Shown piece by piece: positions 1-9,227 of a stretch of 64,000 nt of DNA. The stretch's first letter is position 1. The number at the start of each line of letters is the position of its first letter. The translations under genes and the position numbers were made by a program. The DNA lies in NCBI RefSeq assembly GCF_900141745.1, contig NZ_FSRM01000001.1, forward strand, positions 4,402,001 through 4,466,000, given 5' to 3'. Under the pieces are notes generated by a model that saw nothing but the letters and a program-made list of their open reading frames with translations, ran no database searches and was not told where the DNA came from. Origin of the DNA: Paraburkholderia phenazinium. Lineage in GTDB: Bacteria; Pseudomonadota; Gammaproteobacteria; Burkholderiales; Burkholderiaceae.

Positions 1-2
1 GG

Positions 3-866
3 CTGCTGGAAGAACTGGACCGTCTGGAAACCGCATTGGGCGATACCCAGGCCGAGCCTGGCGGTACGTTGCGCCTCGTCGCTTCCGGTGCGCTCTCGCT
101 GCTTTCGCTGACACCCTTGCTCGACAGCTTTCGCAGGCTGTATCCGAAGATCAAGGTGCGGCTCACGCTGACCGACCGGCGCGTCGACCTGATTGAAGAT
201 GGGTACGACGTCGGTATCGTCACCGGCTTCACGGCACCAAGCCACGATCTGGTCGAACGGCCAATCGGCACGCATTCGCTGGTGGTCTGCGCGGCGCCTG
301 CGTATCTCGCCGAGCACGGCGAGCCGCAACTGCCCGAACAACTGGCATTGCAAGCGTTTGTCGCGCTGCCATCGGAGCAAGGCAGCATCACCTGGCATTT
401 CAGTGGGCCTTCGCATCGCACCGAAGAGATCACACTTCAACCGGTGTATTCCGTCAACAACGCGCAGATGGTGCGGCTTGGGGTGCTGGCCGGTATGGGC
501 ATTGCGATCCTGCCATGGCAGATGGTGGCCGACGATCTCGCCGCCGGTACCTTGAAGCGAATCATGGCGGATCATCGCGTGGACGATCCCGACCTCAAGG
601 TGTCGATCGTGTATCCGAACCGGCAGTTCCTGCCGGCGAGGACACGCTCGTTCGTGGAGCATACGCTCCAACATTTCAGCCGTGTGGCGGCAGGCCCGTG
701 GGACCCATCCGACGCCGCAGACGTCGCAGGTATTGCGGACGCCGCCGTCGACGCCTCACGCATGCCGGACACGAATGGCGTATCCATGCCGGAACCGCCA
801 GCACAGACGCCACCACCCATGGCGAAAGAAATGCGCACCGGTCTGCATGCGCCGCGGGGGGCTTAA
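3..866 (+). CDS. LysR-family transcriptional regulator, 5' truncated by window edge
   Basis: The reading frame is already open at the first bases (LLEELDRLETALGD), so the N-terminal winged helix-turn-helix lies outside the window. The visible 287 residues carry a LysR-type periplasmic-binding-like effector domain: GGTLRLVASGALS opens it, followed by LIEDGYDVGIVTG, and VRLGVLAGMGIAILP is the usual late strand and helix. The last 50 or so residues are a Pro/Ala-rich tail beyond the usual LTTR end. It lies 30 bp before ldhA on the same strand, unlike the usual divergent LTTR arrangement, so regulation of ldhA is possible but not shown. The family assignment is firm; the effector is unknown. Confidence 0.88.
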   Translation: MLEELDRLETALGDTQAEPGGTLRLVASGALSLLSLTPLLDSFRRLYPKIKVRLTLTDRRVDLIEDGYDVGIVTGFTAPSHDLVERPIGTHSLVVCAAPAYLAEHGEPQLPEQLALQAFVALPSEQGSITWHFSGPSHRTEEITLQPVYSVNNAQMVRLGVLAGMGIAILPWQMVADDLAAGTLKRIMADHRVDDPDLKVSIVYPNRQFLPARTRSFVEHTLQHFSRVAAGPWDPSDAADVAGIADAAVDASRMPDTNGVSMPEPPAQTPPPMAKEMRTGLHAPRGA

Positions 867-896
867 ACTATCGGCATCCCGTCGGTGGAGGCTCCC

Positions 897-1895
897 ATGC
901 GCATGATCCTGTTTAGTAGCCGTCAGTACGACAGCGAGACATTTCGCGAAGCGAACACCGCGCATGGGTACGATCTGCACTTTCAGGAGTCGCATCTCGA
1001 CGCGGAAACCGCCGTGCTGGCAGACGGCTTCGAGGTGGTCTGCCCGTTCGTCAACGACTGTGCCGACGCAGCGGTTCTGGAGCGGCTGCATGCCGGCGGC
1101 ACGCGCCTGATCGCACTGCGTTCGGCAGGCTTCAATCACGTCGACCTGGCTGCGGCTGAACGCCTGGGCATCACCGTGGTGCGCGTACCGGCCTATTCGC
1201 CGTATGCCGTCGCCGAACATGCGGTGGGGCTGATTCTCGCCCTCAACAGGCGCCTGCCGCGCGCCGCAGCGCGAACCCGCGAAGGCGACTTTTCGCTGCA
1301 TGGGTTGCTCGGTTTCGACCTGCATGGCAAGACGGTCGGCGTGGTCGGCACCGGCATGATCGGCCGGGTGTTCGGGCGCATCATGGCCGGCTTCGGCATG
1401 CAGATCCTCGCATACGACCCCGGCACACCCGCAGAGGATCTGCTGGCGCTTGGCGCGCGCTACGTGCCGCTCGACACGCTGCTTGCCGAAAGCGATGTCG
1501 TCAGTCTGCACTGTCCGCTGGTGCCAGACACTTACCATCTGATCGACGATAGCGCGCTGGCCAAAATGAAGTGCGGCTCGATGCTGATCAACACGGGCCG
1601 GGGCGGCCTCGTTGAAAGCAATGCGCTGGTCGGCGCGCTCAAGAGCGGCCAGCTCGGCAACCTGGGGCTCGACGTCTACGAGGAAGAAGGCGGCCTGTTC
1701 TTCGAGGACCATTCCAACCGGCCACTGCAGGACGACGTGCTGGCGCGCCTCCTGATGTTCCCGAACGTGATCGTCACGGCTCATCAGGCGTTCTTCACCC
1801 GCGAGGCGATGAACGAGATCGCGCAGACGACACTCGGCAACGTGGCCGCATGGCTCGCCGGTACGCCGCGCAACATGGTGCAGGCGCGCGGCTAG
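897..1895 (+). CDS. ldhA: D-lactate dehydrogenase (2-hydroxyacid dehydrogenase family)
   Basis: Reduces pyruvate to D-lactate with NADH in the cytosol. The 332-residue protein follows fermentative LdhA closely: N-terminal ILFSSRQYDSETF, the Rossmann motif GTGMIG at about residues 151-156, the substrate/catalytic Arg in INTGRGGLV, the Glu in LDVYEEEGGLFFED and the catalytic His in TAHQAFFTREA. I chose ATG 897 over the upstream GTG 885 because GGTGGAGG lies at the right distance before it. The 3' end overlaps the convergent gene by 4 bp: both stop codons use the same CTAG. Other D-2-hydroxyacid dehydrogenases are possible, but the FFEDHSN segment favours LdhA. Confidence 0.87.
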   Translation: MRMILFSSRQYDSETFREANTAHGYDLHFQESHLDAETAVLADGFEVVCPFVNDCADAAVLERLHAGGTRLIALRSAGFNHVDLAAAERLGITVVRVPAYSPYAVAEHAVGLILALNRRLPRAAARTREGDFSLHGLLGFDLHGKTVGVVGTGMIGRVFGRIMAGFGMQILAYDPGTPAEDLLALGARYVPLDTLLAESDVVSLHCPLVPDTYHLIDDSALAKMKCGSMLINTGRGGLVESNALVGALKSGQLGNLGLDVYEEEGGLFFEDHSNRPLQDDVLARLLMFPNVIVTAHQAFFTREAMNEIAQTTLGNVAAWLAGTPRNMVQARG

Positions 1896-2383
1896 CGCCC
1901 TCGCCCATCCATCGCAGTGCGAACCGCCGTGCGCGCGTCGTCCGCGGCGCCGCATACTTCACGCAGCAACGCGACTTCGCGCTCGTGGACTTCTACCGGA
2001 AACCAGCGTGCGCCCGCTTCGGCCAGATAGCGCGCGCGATGCTGGCCATTGCGGAACGCCACCACCCCCTCGTGCTCGAGTCCGAGCCAACCCATCAGGC
2101 CCGGCGCGCGGCGCTTCGAGATGGTCACATATGGCATCTGCGGGATGCGCGGATTGGCGGGATCGAGAAACTCGCGAATGCCACGCACCTTACCGGTGTG
2201 CCATTCGTTGACGGGTTTCAGCACGTAGTCGGTATTGTCGCGATCGGCGCATTCGAGCAGCTTGCGCGCATCGACGAGCACCACCTGGTGACGGGTGCCG
2301 TCGGCGACGAACACACGCTTGAGACGGACGTGGTCGTACCACGCATGTTCAGACAGCGGAACGATCCAGATAGGTTCCGCCAT
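1892..2383 (-). CDS. Orphan ParB/sulfiredoxin-fold-like protein (possibly the FiwA-like 'plasmid fertility inhibition factor' family)
   Basis: About 163 residues from ATG 2383; in-frame starts at 2416 (ATG) and 2440 (TTG) are alternatives, and none has a strong Shine-Dalgarno. The core VVAFRNGQHRARYLAEAG followed by WFPVEV resembles the ParB/Srx motif in which a GxHR-type segment is followed by an Ile/Pro-Val strand. Proteins like this in Burkholderia are, from memory, sometimes named plasmid fertility inhibition factor family; I cannot confirm that here. No plasmid or conjugation genes are nearby, so the name should not be read as function. It converges on ldhA with a 4-bp overlap. Function unknown. 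Confidence 0.6.
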   Translation of the reverse strand: MAEPIWIVPLSEHAWYDHVRLKRVFVADGTRHQVVLVDARKLLECADRDNTDYVLKPVNEWHTGKVRGIREFLDPANPRIPQMPYVTISKRRAPGLMGWLGLEHEGVVAFRNGQHRARYLAEAGARWFPVEVHEREVALLREVCGAADDARTAVRTAMDGRGR

Positions 2384-2537
2384 GGAGGATTCGAGAGTCG
2401 GCGTGGGTGATGACATGGACAATAACAGGTGCAGACTCAATGGGCCGGTGCACCAGCACGCGGCACGCTAAAAAAGCGCTTACGCTACGGGTGCCCTGTG
2501 AAGTATATGTGACAACGCCCTGCATTAATCAGTCAGC

Positions 2538-2564
2538 ATGTGGCGTATATGGCGTATGTGGCGA
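2538..2564 (+). repeat. Three tandem 9-bp units in the crotonase leader
   Basis: ATGTGGCGT, ATATGGCGT and ATGTGGCGA follow one another directly before the crotonase gene. In frame they read MWRIWRMWR, joining the gene as an apparent N-terminal extension, but the Shine-Dalgarno and the family start point to the later ATG 2589. Confidence 0.75.
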
Positions 2565-2588
2565 AGACGAATAACAGTGGAGACGGCG

Positions 2589-3398
2589 ATGACTTCAGAA
2601 CACTTCGGCGACCACGTGCGGATCGAAGCAAACGATGCGGTTGCCACGATCGTGCTCGAGCGGCCCGCGCGCCGCAACGCGGTGGACCGTCCGACTGCGG
2701 ACGCGTTGCGAGCGGCGTTCGAGCGTTTCGAAGCCGAGTCGGCGTGGCGGGCGGCGGTCCTGTTCGGCGCGGGCGGCACCTTCTGCGCAGGCGCCGACCT
2801 CACCGCGCTCGGCGACGAGACCCGTCGCAACGAACTGCACGCCAACGGCAGCGGTCCCGGGCCGATGGGTCCGACCCGCATGGTATTCACCAAGCCCGTG
2901 ATCGCTGCGATTGCCGGGTACGCCGTCGCGGGCGGCCTCGAACTCGCGGCCATGTGCGACCTGCGGGTGGTCGAAGAGGATGCGGTGCTAGGCGTCTTCT
3001 GCAGACGGGTTGGCATTCCGCTGATCGACGGTGGCACGATCCGGCTGCCGCGGCTGATTGGCTTGTCGCGCGCGCTGGATCTGATCCTGACGGGGCGCGC
3101 AGTCGGGTCGCAGGAAGCGCTGGCGTTCGGGCTCGCGAATCGGGTAGTGGCAACCGGCACCGCGCGCACCGCTGCCGAAAAGCTTGCCGCGGAACTGGCG
3201 ACACTTCCCCAGGCCGCATTGTTGGCGGACCGTTGCTCGGCCCTCGAAAACAGCACCCTCACCGATCTGTCCGAGGCCTTCCGCCGCGAGGGCGAGGGAG
3301 GATATCAAGCGGTATTCGCAGAGGGAGTAGCGGGCGCGCTGCGCTTTGCCGAGGGCGCCGGACGACATGGCGACGCACTTGAACCCGGCGGCGGCTAA
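2589..3398 (+). CDS. Enoyl-CoA hydratase/isomerase (crotonase) family protein
   Basis: 269 residues with the crotonase fold. IVLERPARRNAVD opens the domain, FGAGGTFCAGADL supplies the first oxyanion-hole strand, IAGYAVAGGLELAAMCDLR the second, and GLSRALDLILTGR follows. The position of the second catalytic Glu in hydratases reads GIPLIDGGTIRLP here, with Asp and Gly rather than the usual Glu, so true hydratase activity is doubtful and an isomerase or other crotonase reaction is possible. Start ATG 2589 is preceded by GTGGAGA at suitable spacing. It lies alone between an orphan and an MFS gene, so context gives no substrate. Family sure, reaction not. Confidence 0.85.
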   Translation: MTSEHFGDHVRIEANDAVATIVLERPARRNAVDRPTADALRAAFERFEAESAWRAAVLFGAGGTFCAGADLTALGDETRRNELHANGSGPGPMGPTRMVFTKPVIAAIAGYAVAGGLELAAMCDLRVVEEDAVLGVFCRRVGIPLIDGGTIRLPRLIGLSRALDLILTGRAVGSQEALAFGLANRVVATGTARTAAEKLAAELATLPQAALLADRCSALENSTLTDLSEAFRREGEGGYQAVFAEGVAGALRFAEGAGRHGDALEPGGG

Positions 3399-3584
3399 CC
3401 TCGCCGGCAGCCCTGCGGGGCAACGCCTTCAACGAAAAACAACAACTTGATCGCGCCCCACCTACGCCGTTTTGGCTTAGGTACAATCCCTTACTTGTTT
3501 GCCCTGCCTGCGCTCGCGCTCTCACTTCGAAAACGCGCGCCGGCAATGCGTGGAATGCGCAGCCTTCGTACCGATCTCCACATC

Positions 3585-4751
3585 ATGCCTTTGCCTCTGC
3601 TCGCCCTTGCTGTTGCCGCGTTTGGAATCGGTACCACGGAATTCGTCATCATGGGCTTGCTGCCCGACGTGGCACGCGACCTCGCCGTCTCGATCCCCGC
3701 AGCCGGCATGCTGGTGTCGGCCTATGCGCTCGGCGTGACGATCGGCGCCCCGATCGTCGCCATCGCGGTCGCCAATATGCCGCGCAAAAAAGCCCTGATG
3801 AGCCTGATCGGCGTGTTCATCGTCGGCAACCTGCTATGTGCCATGGCGCCCAACTACGGTGTCCTGATGGTCGCGCGCATCGTGACGGCGTTTTGCCATG
3901 GCGCCTTCTTCGGGATCGGCTCGGTGGTCGCAGCCGGCCTGGTGGCGCCGAACCGGCGGGCCCAGGCGATTGCCCTGATGTTCACCGGTCTTACGCTCGC
4001 CAACGTGCTCGGCGTGCCGCTTGGCACCGCGCTAGGTCAGGCCGTCGGCTGGCGGGCCACGTTCTGGGCTGTAACCGTCATCGGCATGCTGGCCGCCGCA
4101 GCGTTGGCCGTGTGCCTGCCCGCAAAGATCGAGATGCAGAAGGCGAGCCTTCTGCGCGAGTTCAGCGTGTTGAAAAACCCTCAAGTGGTGATGGTGCTTG
4201 GCATCAGCGTGCTGGCCTCGACAAGCCTCTTTTCCACCTTCACCTACATCACGCCGATCCTCGAAGACGTCACCGGTTTGACGCCGCATGCCGTCACGCT
4301 GGTGCTGCTGTTGTTTGGCCTCGGGCTGACGGTGGGCAGCACGCTCGGCGGCAAGCTCGCCGACTGGCGCCTGATGCCTTCGCTGGTGGCGTTCCTGCTC
4401 GCCATCGTAGTGATCCTGACGATCTTCGCCGGCACGATGCACTCGGCCGTGCCCGCGATGGCCACGATCTTCATGTGGGGTGTGCTCGCCTTTGCAATCG
4501 TGCCGCCGCTGCAGATGCTGATTGTCGATCGTGCGAGTCATGCGCCAAACCTCGCTTCCACGCTGAATCAGGGTGCCTTCAATCTGGGCAATGCCACCGG
4601 CGCATGGCTCGGCGGCATGGCGATTGGCGCGGGCGCGCCATTGACCACGCTGCCGTGGGTCGGCGTCGCCGCTGCGCTCGGCGCGCTTGGGTTGACGCTG
4701 TGGTCGGCTTCGCTGGAGCGGCGTACTCCGCCTGCTGCGGTGGCCGGATAA
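3585..4751 (+). CDS. MFS transporter of the DHA1 drug/metabolite efflux type
   Basis: 388 residues with about 12 hydrophobic segments. The N-terminus PLPLLALAVAAFGIGTTEFV and the following MGLLPDVARDL are typical of the AraJ/YdhP/NepI-like DHA1 branch of the major facilitator superfamily, and PRKKALM after the second-third segment is the loop 2-3 motif. Start ATG 3585 is chosen because the 46 residues encoded upstream are not membrane-like and do not belong to the family. Inner membrane, proton-driven efflux inferred from the family. It stands alone in orientation, facing convergent fahA; no regulator is adjacent. The substrate cannot be told from the sequence. Confidence 0.85.
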   Translation: MPLPLLALAVAAFGIGTTEFVIMGLLPDVARDLAVSIPAAGMLVSAYALGVTIGAPIVAIAVANMPRKKALMSLIGVFIVGNLLCAMAPNYGVLMVARIVTAFCHGAFFGIGSVVAAGLVAPNRRAQAIALMFTGLTLANVLGVPLGTALGQAVGWRATFWAVTVIGMLAAAALAVCLPAKIEMQKASLLREFSVLKNPQVVMVLGISVLASTSLFSTFTYITPILEDVTGLTPHAVTLVLLLFGLGLTVGSTLGGKLADWRLMPSLVAFLLAIVVILTIFAGTMHSAVPAMATIFMWGVLAFAIVPPLQMLIVDRASHAPNLASTLNQGAFNLGNATGAWLGGMAIGAGAPLTTLPWVGVAAALGALGLTLWSASLERRTPPAAVAG

Positions 4752-4772
4752 CCCGCAGCGCGTTTCCTGCTT

Positions 4773-6089
4773 CTACTGGTGCGTGTGCGCCGGCAGAATT
4801 TCCCCGACGCACTTGCCGAAACCCACCCGGTAACCATCGCCCTGGCACCATCCTGCGAGCGTCAGTTCGTCGCCGTCCTCGATGAACGCACGTCTGCCGC
4901 CTTCCTTCAGCTCTAGTGGATTCTTGCCGTTCCACGTCAGCTCCAGCAGGCTGCCATACGCGTCTTCGGCTGGTCCGCTGATCGTACCCGAGCCCATCAG
5001 GTCGCCCACCCGCGCGTTGCAGCCTGATACAGTGTGGTGCGCCAGCTGCTGCGCCATCGTCCAGTACATGTGACGGAAATTGGTACGGGAGATGGTGGTC
5101 GCCTGTTGCGCCTGCTGAGGACGTAGCGTGACCTCGAGCGCAATATCGAACGCGTGCGCACCGTCATGCCGCAGATACTCCAGCGGTTGAGGTTCCTGCA
5201 TCGGTTGTGAAACGCGGAACGGCTCGAGCGCGTCGAGCGTGACGATCCATGGCGAAATGGTCGTGGCGAAAGTCTTGGCGTTGAACGGTCCGAGGGGCAC
5301 GTATTCCCATTGCTGGATGTCGCGTGCGCTCCAGTCGTTGAGCAGCACCATGCCGAAGATGTGGTCCTCCGCGTCGGCACACGCAATCGGCTCGCCAAGC
5401 GCATTGCCGCGACCGACGATAAAGCCGGTTTCCAGTTCGATATCCAGCTTGCGGCACGCACCAAATACCGGGCGCTCCTGGTCGGGCAGTTTGAGCTGAC
5501 CGTTCGGACGCCGTACCGGCGTGCCGCTCACCACCACCGATGAAGCGCGCCCGTTGTAGCCGATCGGCATTTCCGACCAGTTCGGCAGCAACGCATTCTT
5601 AGAATCACGGAACATCGAACCGACGTTGGTCGCGTGCTCCTTCGACGAGTAGAAATCGGTGTAGCCAGGAATCTGTACCGGCAGATGCAGCGTGGCGTCG
5701 GCCTGCGGCACCAGCGCTCGTTCGCGCAAGCCAGCGTCGTCGCGCAGCGTAGCGGTCTCGCGGGCGAGCAGGCTGCTCAACTGGATCCGCACGCTGCGCC
5801 ACGCGTCGCGGCCGAGGGCAATGAAATCGTTGAGCGTGTCGCGAGAGAAAACGTCCTGACTTGCTGCCGCACCCGGCAGACGCAGCAAACCGGCCGCTTG
5901 CAGCACCGCCAGGTCGACAATCGTGTCGCCAATCGCCACACCCGCGCGCGGCGCGCCCTCGTGCGCGTCGCTGAAAATCCCAAACGGCAGATTCTGGATC
6001 GGGAAGTCGCACGCGGGCTCGTTCGCCGCTTCGATCCAGCTTTTGCGCGACGCATCGAGCGTCGCCTGAAGATCGCTCGATACCTTCAT
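4773..6089 (-). CDS. fahA: Fumarylacetoacetase
   Basis: Last step of tyrosine/homogentisate catabolism: hydrolyses fumarylacetoacetate to fumarate and acetoacetate in the cytosol. The 438 residues match the family length. The N-terminal SH3-like part ([19 protein letters not shown]) is followed by the catalytic FAH domain with [31 protein letters not shown] (metal-binding acidic residues), [24 protein letters not shown] and [12 protein letters not shown]. The ATG overlaps the hmgA stop as ATGA, showing translational coupling in an hmgA-fahA operon. An ORF start 42 bp further upstream would run into hmgA and is not needed. Confidence 0.97.
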   Translation of the reverse strand: MKVSSDLQATLDASRKSWIEAANEPACDFPIQNLPFGIFSDAHEGAPRAGVAIGDTIVDLAVLQAAGLLRLPGAAASQDVFSRDTLNDFIALGRDAWRSVRIQLSSLLARETATLRDDAGLRERALVPQADATLHLPVQIPGYTDFYSSKEHATNVGSMFRDSKNALLPNWSEMPIGYNGRASSVVVSGTPVRRPNGQLKLPDQERPVFGACRKLDIELETGFIVGRGNALGEPIACADAEDHIFGMVLLNDWSARDIQQWEYVPLGPFNAKTFATTISPWIVTLDALEPFRVSQPMQEPQPLEYLRHDGAHAFDIALEVTLRPQQAQQATTISRTNFRHMYWTMAQQLAHHTVSGCNARVGDLMGSGTISGPAEDAYGSLLELTWNGKNPLELKEGGRRAFIEDGDELTLAGWCQGDGYRVGFGKCVGEILPAHTHQ

Positions 6090-7480
6090 CGCTGCTCCGG
6101 GTTGAAGTGTTTCTTGAGACCTTGCCAGCACTCGTAGTAATGCGCCTGCAGTTGCGCCGTTTCCAGCGCGAAACGAGTCGGCTTGATCAGCGTGCGGGCT
6201 TCGAACATGAAAGCCATCGTGTCGCCAACCCTATGCGGCTTCGAGGTGTCGCTATGCGAAGCTTTCTCGAAGGTATCCGCATCCGGACCATGACCCGACA
6301 TGCAGTTGTGCAGACTCGCGCCGCCCGGCACAAAGCCCTCGGCCTTTGCGTCATAGACGCCGTGCACCAGCCCCATGAATTCGCTCGCCACATTGCGATG
6401 GAACCAGGGTGGGCGGAAGGTATCTTCCGCAGCGAGCCAGCGGGGCGGGAAAATCACGAAGTCGATCGTGTCGACGCCGGGCGTATCGCTCGGTGAATGC
6501 AGCACGAGGAAGATCGACGGATCGGGATGATCGAAGCTGATCGAGCCGATCGTGTTGAAGCGGCGCAGATCGTATTTGTACGGCGCGTAGTTGCCGTGCC
6601 ACGCGACCACGTCGAGCGGCGAGTGGCCGATGTCCGCACGCCACAGGTTGCCGTTGAGCTTCGCCACGAGTTCGAAGGCGCCTTCGCGATCTTCATATGC
6701 CGCTTGCGGTGTGAGAAAGTCGCGCGGGTTGGCGAGACCGTTCGAACCGATCGGCCCCAGATCCGGCAGACGCAACAAGGAGCCGAAGTTCTCGCAGATA
6801 TAGCCGCGCGCTGTGCCGTCCGGCAGCGAAACAGCAAAGCGCACACCACGCGGGATTACAGCGATCTCGAATGGTTCGACGTCGATCAGCCCCAGCTCCG
6901 TTGCGATGTGCAGACGCCCTTCCTGCGGCACGATCAGCAGCTCGCCGTCGGCGCTATAGAAGAAGCGGTCCTGCATCGAACGGTTGGCCGCATACAGATG
7001 AATCGCGCAGCCGCTCATCGCTTCGGCCGAGCCGTTGCCGGCCATCGTCACCCAGCCGTCGGTGAAATCGGTCGGCTCGGCAGGCATTGGCAGCGGATCC
7101 CAGCGCAACTGGTTGGGCGGGGTCGGCGGCACGTCGTGGAAGTTCGCGACCAGACGGTGCGAAGGCAGCGCGGTAAAGGGCTGATGCACCGCCGCCGGAC
7201 GGATCCGGTACAGCCACGAGCGACGGTTGTGGCTACGAGGCGCGGTAAAGGCCGTGCCCGACAGTTGCTCGGCGTACAAACCGTAGGGCGCCCGCTGCGG
7301 CGAATTGCGGCCTTGCGGTAACGCTCCCGGCAGCGCTTCGGTGGCGAACTCGTTGGCAAAGCCCGATTGATAGCCCGGCACGATGTCAGGGCGCGCGCTG
7401 TGGTCGACCCGCTGGCCGGCGTGCCCGCTCGCGTGACCGCCGAGAGTCACGTTCGAAGGCTTGTATGTGGGGTTGTTCAT
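6086..7480 (-). CDS. hmgA: Homogentisate 1,2-dioxygenase
   Basis: Opens the homogentisate ring to maleylacetoacetate using non-haem Fe(II). The 464 residues contain the full family sequence: [19 protein letters not shown] near the N-terminus, [14 protein letters not shown], and the iron-ligand region [15 protein letters not shown] (His and Glu) followed by SGHGPD (second His). Start ATG 7480 has GGAGAA upstream. It is the first of two coupled genes (fahA follows with ATGA overlap). A maleylacetoacetate isomerase is not in the window, so the pathway's middle step is encoded elsewhere. An aromatic-acid MFS gene lies 112 bp upstream in the same direction and may be part of the transcript. Confidence 0.97.
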   Translation of the reverse strand: MNNPTYKPSNVTLGGHASGHAGQRVDHSARPDIVPGYQSGFANEFATEALPGALPQGRNSPQRAPYGLYAEQLSGTAFTAPRSHNRRSWLYRIRPAAVHQPFTALPSHRLVANFHDVPPTPPNQLRWDPLPMPAEPTDFTDGWVTMAGNGSAEAMSGCAIHLYAANRSMQDRFFYSADGELLIVPQEGRLHIATELGLIDVEPFEIAVIPRGVRFAVSLPDGTARGYICENFGSLLRLPDLGPIGSNGLANPRDFLTPQAAYEDREGAFELVAKLNGNLWRADIGHSPLDVVAWHGNYAPYKYDLRRFNTIGSISFDHPDPSIFLVLHSPSDTPGVDTIDFVIFPPRWLAAEDTFRPPWFHRNVASEFMGLVHGVYDAKAEGFVPGGASLHNCMSGHGPDADTFEKASHSDTSKPHRVGDTMAFMFEARTLIKPTRFALETAQLQAHYYECWQGLKKHFNPEQR

Positions 7481-7592
7481 GCAGGTTCTCCGTTAAAACT
7501 CCGGCCTGTGGCAAGCCGCAAGCCGCTTTTAGACCGCTTCCAGATCGCACTTGCCTTTATCAGGCCACGTTGATGCCCTCTTCGGCTTGTCT

Positions 7593-8948
7593 TTAGAACG
7601 CTTGCGCCGCTGCGCCATCGCGTTGCCGCGTCGCACCGGCCAAGGCAATTACCAGTAACGCCGAGCACAGCACCGGCACGGCGGCCGCATGAAACAGCGC
7701 AGCGTTGGACCAGTTAAGCGCAATCAGTTGACCGCCGACGAGCGGCCCGATCACCGAGCCGATTCGTCCGATGCCCAGACTCCAGCCGATGCCCGTCGAG
7801 CGTAACGAGGTCGGGTAGAAATGCCCGGCGAGCGCATTGACGGCAGGCTGGCCGCCGACCACGCAGAAGCCGCCGGCGAACACCACGACCAGCAGCCACG
7901 GCAGCGCATGAGCGACCATGCCGATCATGCCGACCGTCAAAGTGGCAGCGACAAAACAGACGAACAGCACGCGTACAAAGCCAAAGCGTTCGATAAACCA
8001 GCCGAGCAGTAGCGTCCCCACCACGCCCCCGGTCTGCAGCACGGTCCCGACGATCACCGCTGTGGCAGGCGTATAGCCGGCCTCGTGCATGACGGTAGGC
8101 AACCAGTTCGACAGGAAGTACAGATCGATCAGGTTCATGAAGCTGATGGCCCACAGGATCAGCGTCACCGGCGTGCGGCCGGCGCGAAACAGTTCCGCAA
8201 CGGGCGCGCCGCTCGCGGCCTTTTCGCGCACGACGAGGCGCGTGTCAGCGCCGATGGGCAGACTCGGATCGAACCGGCTGAGCCAGCGCAGGGCGCGTTC
8301 GTGACGGCCCTTGAGCACCAGAAATTGCAGCGATTCCGGCAACGCCGCCAGCATCGCGAAGGCAAGCAGCAACGGCACCGTGCCGCCTACCCAGAACACC
8401 GCACGCCAGCCGTACGTCGGGATCAACGCCGCGCTGATGAAGCCGCCCAGCGCCGCGCCAAGCGTGAAGCCACACGACACCAGCATCATCCGTTTGACGC
8501 GGTGCGCGGTGCTCGAGAATTCGCCGACCAGCGCCATCGCGTTCGGCATGATGCAGCCGAGCCCGAGGCCCGTGACGAAGCGCAGCGCAAGCAAGGCGGG
8601 GATCGTCGTCACGAGTGGTGTCGCCAGCATCGCCAATGCGAAGAACAGCGTCGCGCCAATCAGCACTGGCCGCCTTCCAATGCGGTCAGCCAGCACCGAC
8701 AGCGCTAGCGCCCCTAGCAGCATCCCGAACAGGCTCGCACTGAACACCGGGCCGAGCGCCGCCTTCGACACGTGCCATTCGCCAATCACGCTCGGCGCCA
8801 CATAGCCCATCGCCTGCGCGTCAAAACCGTCGATCACGAGACACAAGCCGCACAACACGAGCAACATCAACTGAAATGCCGGGTGATGCGTTTCGCCGAG
8901 CACGCGCTCCACTTCGATTACGTTGGCAGACCCTGGTTGGGCGTTCAT
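7593..8948 (-). CDS. MFS transporter, aromatic acid:H+ symporter (AAHS) type
   Basis: 451 residues, about 12 membrane segments. LVIDGFDAQAMGYVAPS is the AAHS signature in helix 1, with the acidic residues known in PcaK/BenK to be needed for transport, and ADRIGRRPVLIGA is the loop 2-3 motif. ATG 8948 is preceded by GAGGAGA. It is co-directional with hmgA-fahA and ends 112 bp before hmgA, so uptake of an aromatic acid that feeds homogentisate (for example a hydroxyphenylacetate or homogentisate itself) is a reasonable inference. The substrate is not determined by sequence. The AT-rich upstream region with direct repeats is described separately. Confidence 0.88.
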   Translation of the reverse strand: MNAQPGSANVIEVERVLGETHHPAFQLMLLVLCGLCLVIDGFDAQAMGYVAPSVIGEWHVSKAALGPVFSASLFGMLLGALALSVLADRIGRRPVLIGATLFFALAMLATPLVTTIPALLALRFVTGLGLGCIMPNAMALVGEFSSTAHRVKRMMLVSCGFTLGAALGGFISAALIPTYGWRAVFWVGGTVPLLLAFAMLAALPESLQFLVLKGRHERALRWLSRFDPSLPIGADTRLVVREKAASGAPVAELFRAGRTPVTLILWAISFMNLIDLYFLSNWLPTVMHEAGYTPATAVIVGTVLQTGGVVGTLLLGWFIERFGFVRVLFVCFVAATLTVGMIGMVAHALPWLLVVVFAGGFCVVGGQPAVNALAGHFYPTSLRSTGIGWSLGIGRIGSVIGPLVGGQLIALNWSNAALFHAAAVPVLCSALLVIALAGATRQRDGAAAQAF

Positions 8949-9044
8949 CGAGTCGTCTCCTCGTCCTGACTGCATCGGACTGTTTAGTGGCGCGTACGGC
9001 TCCGCAATCTCGGGCGCACATGGCTTCACCATCGCGGCTATCCC

Positions 9045-9125
9045 GCAATTTACGAATGGTAAAACGAATTACGAATAGTGAAATTAACGTTAACCCTGAA
9101 TTTCCATACGAACCCCATATGGTTA
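9045..9125. promoter_or_regulatory. AT-rich divergent control region with direct repeats and palindromes
   Basis: Between the divergent AAHS carrier and EAL genes. TTACGAATGGT (9050-9060) is repeated as TTACGAATAGT (9069-9079), 19 bp apart, followed by the palindromes TTAACGTTAA (9084-9093) and CCATATGG (9115-9122). The base composition is strikingly AT-rich against its neighbours. It is a likely operator/promoter region; the binding protein is unknown. Confidence 0.5.
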
Positions 9126-9227
9126 TCAGCAATTAGTTCATGACGCCGTTGTGCGGACTGCTACCATCAATAGATGCGGCCCAGGGCCGCGCTTCGACGC
9201 GCCAACGATGCGCCACCACAACCACTC

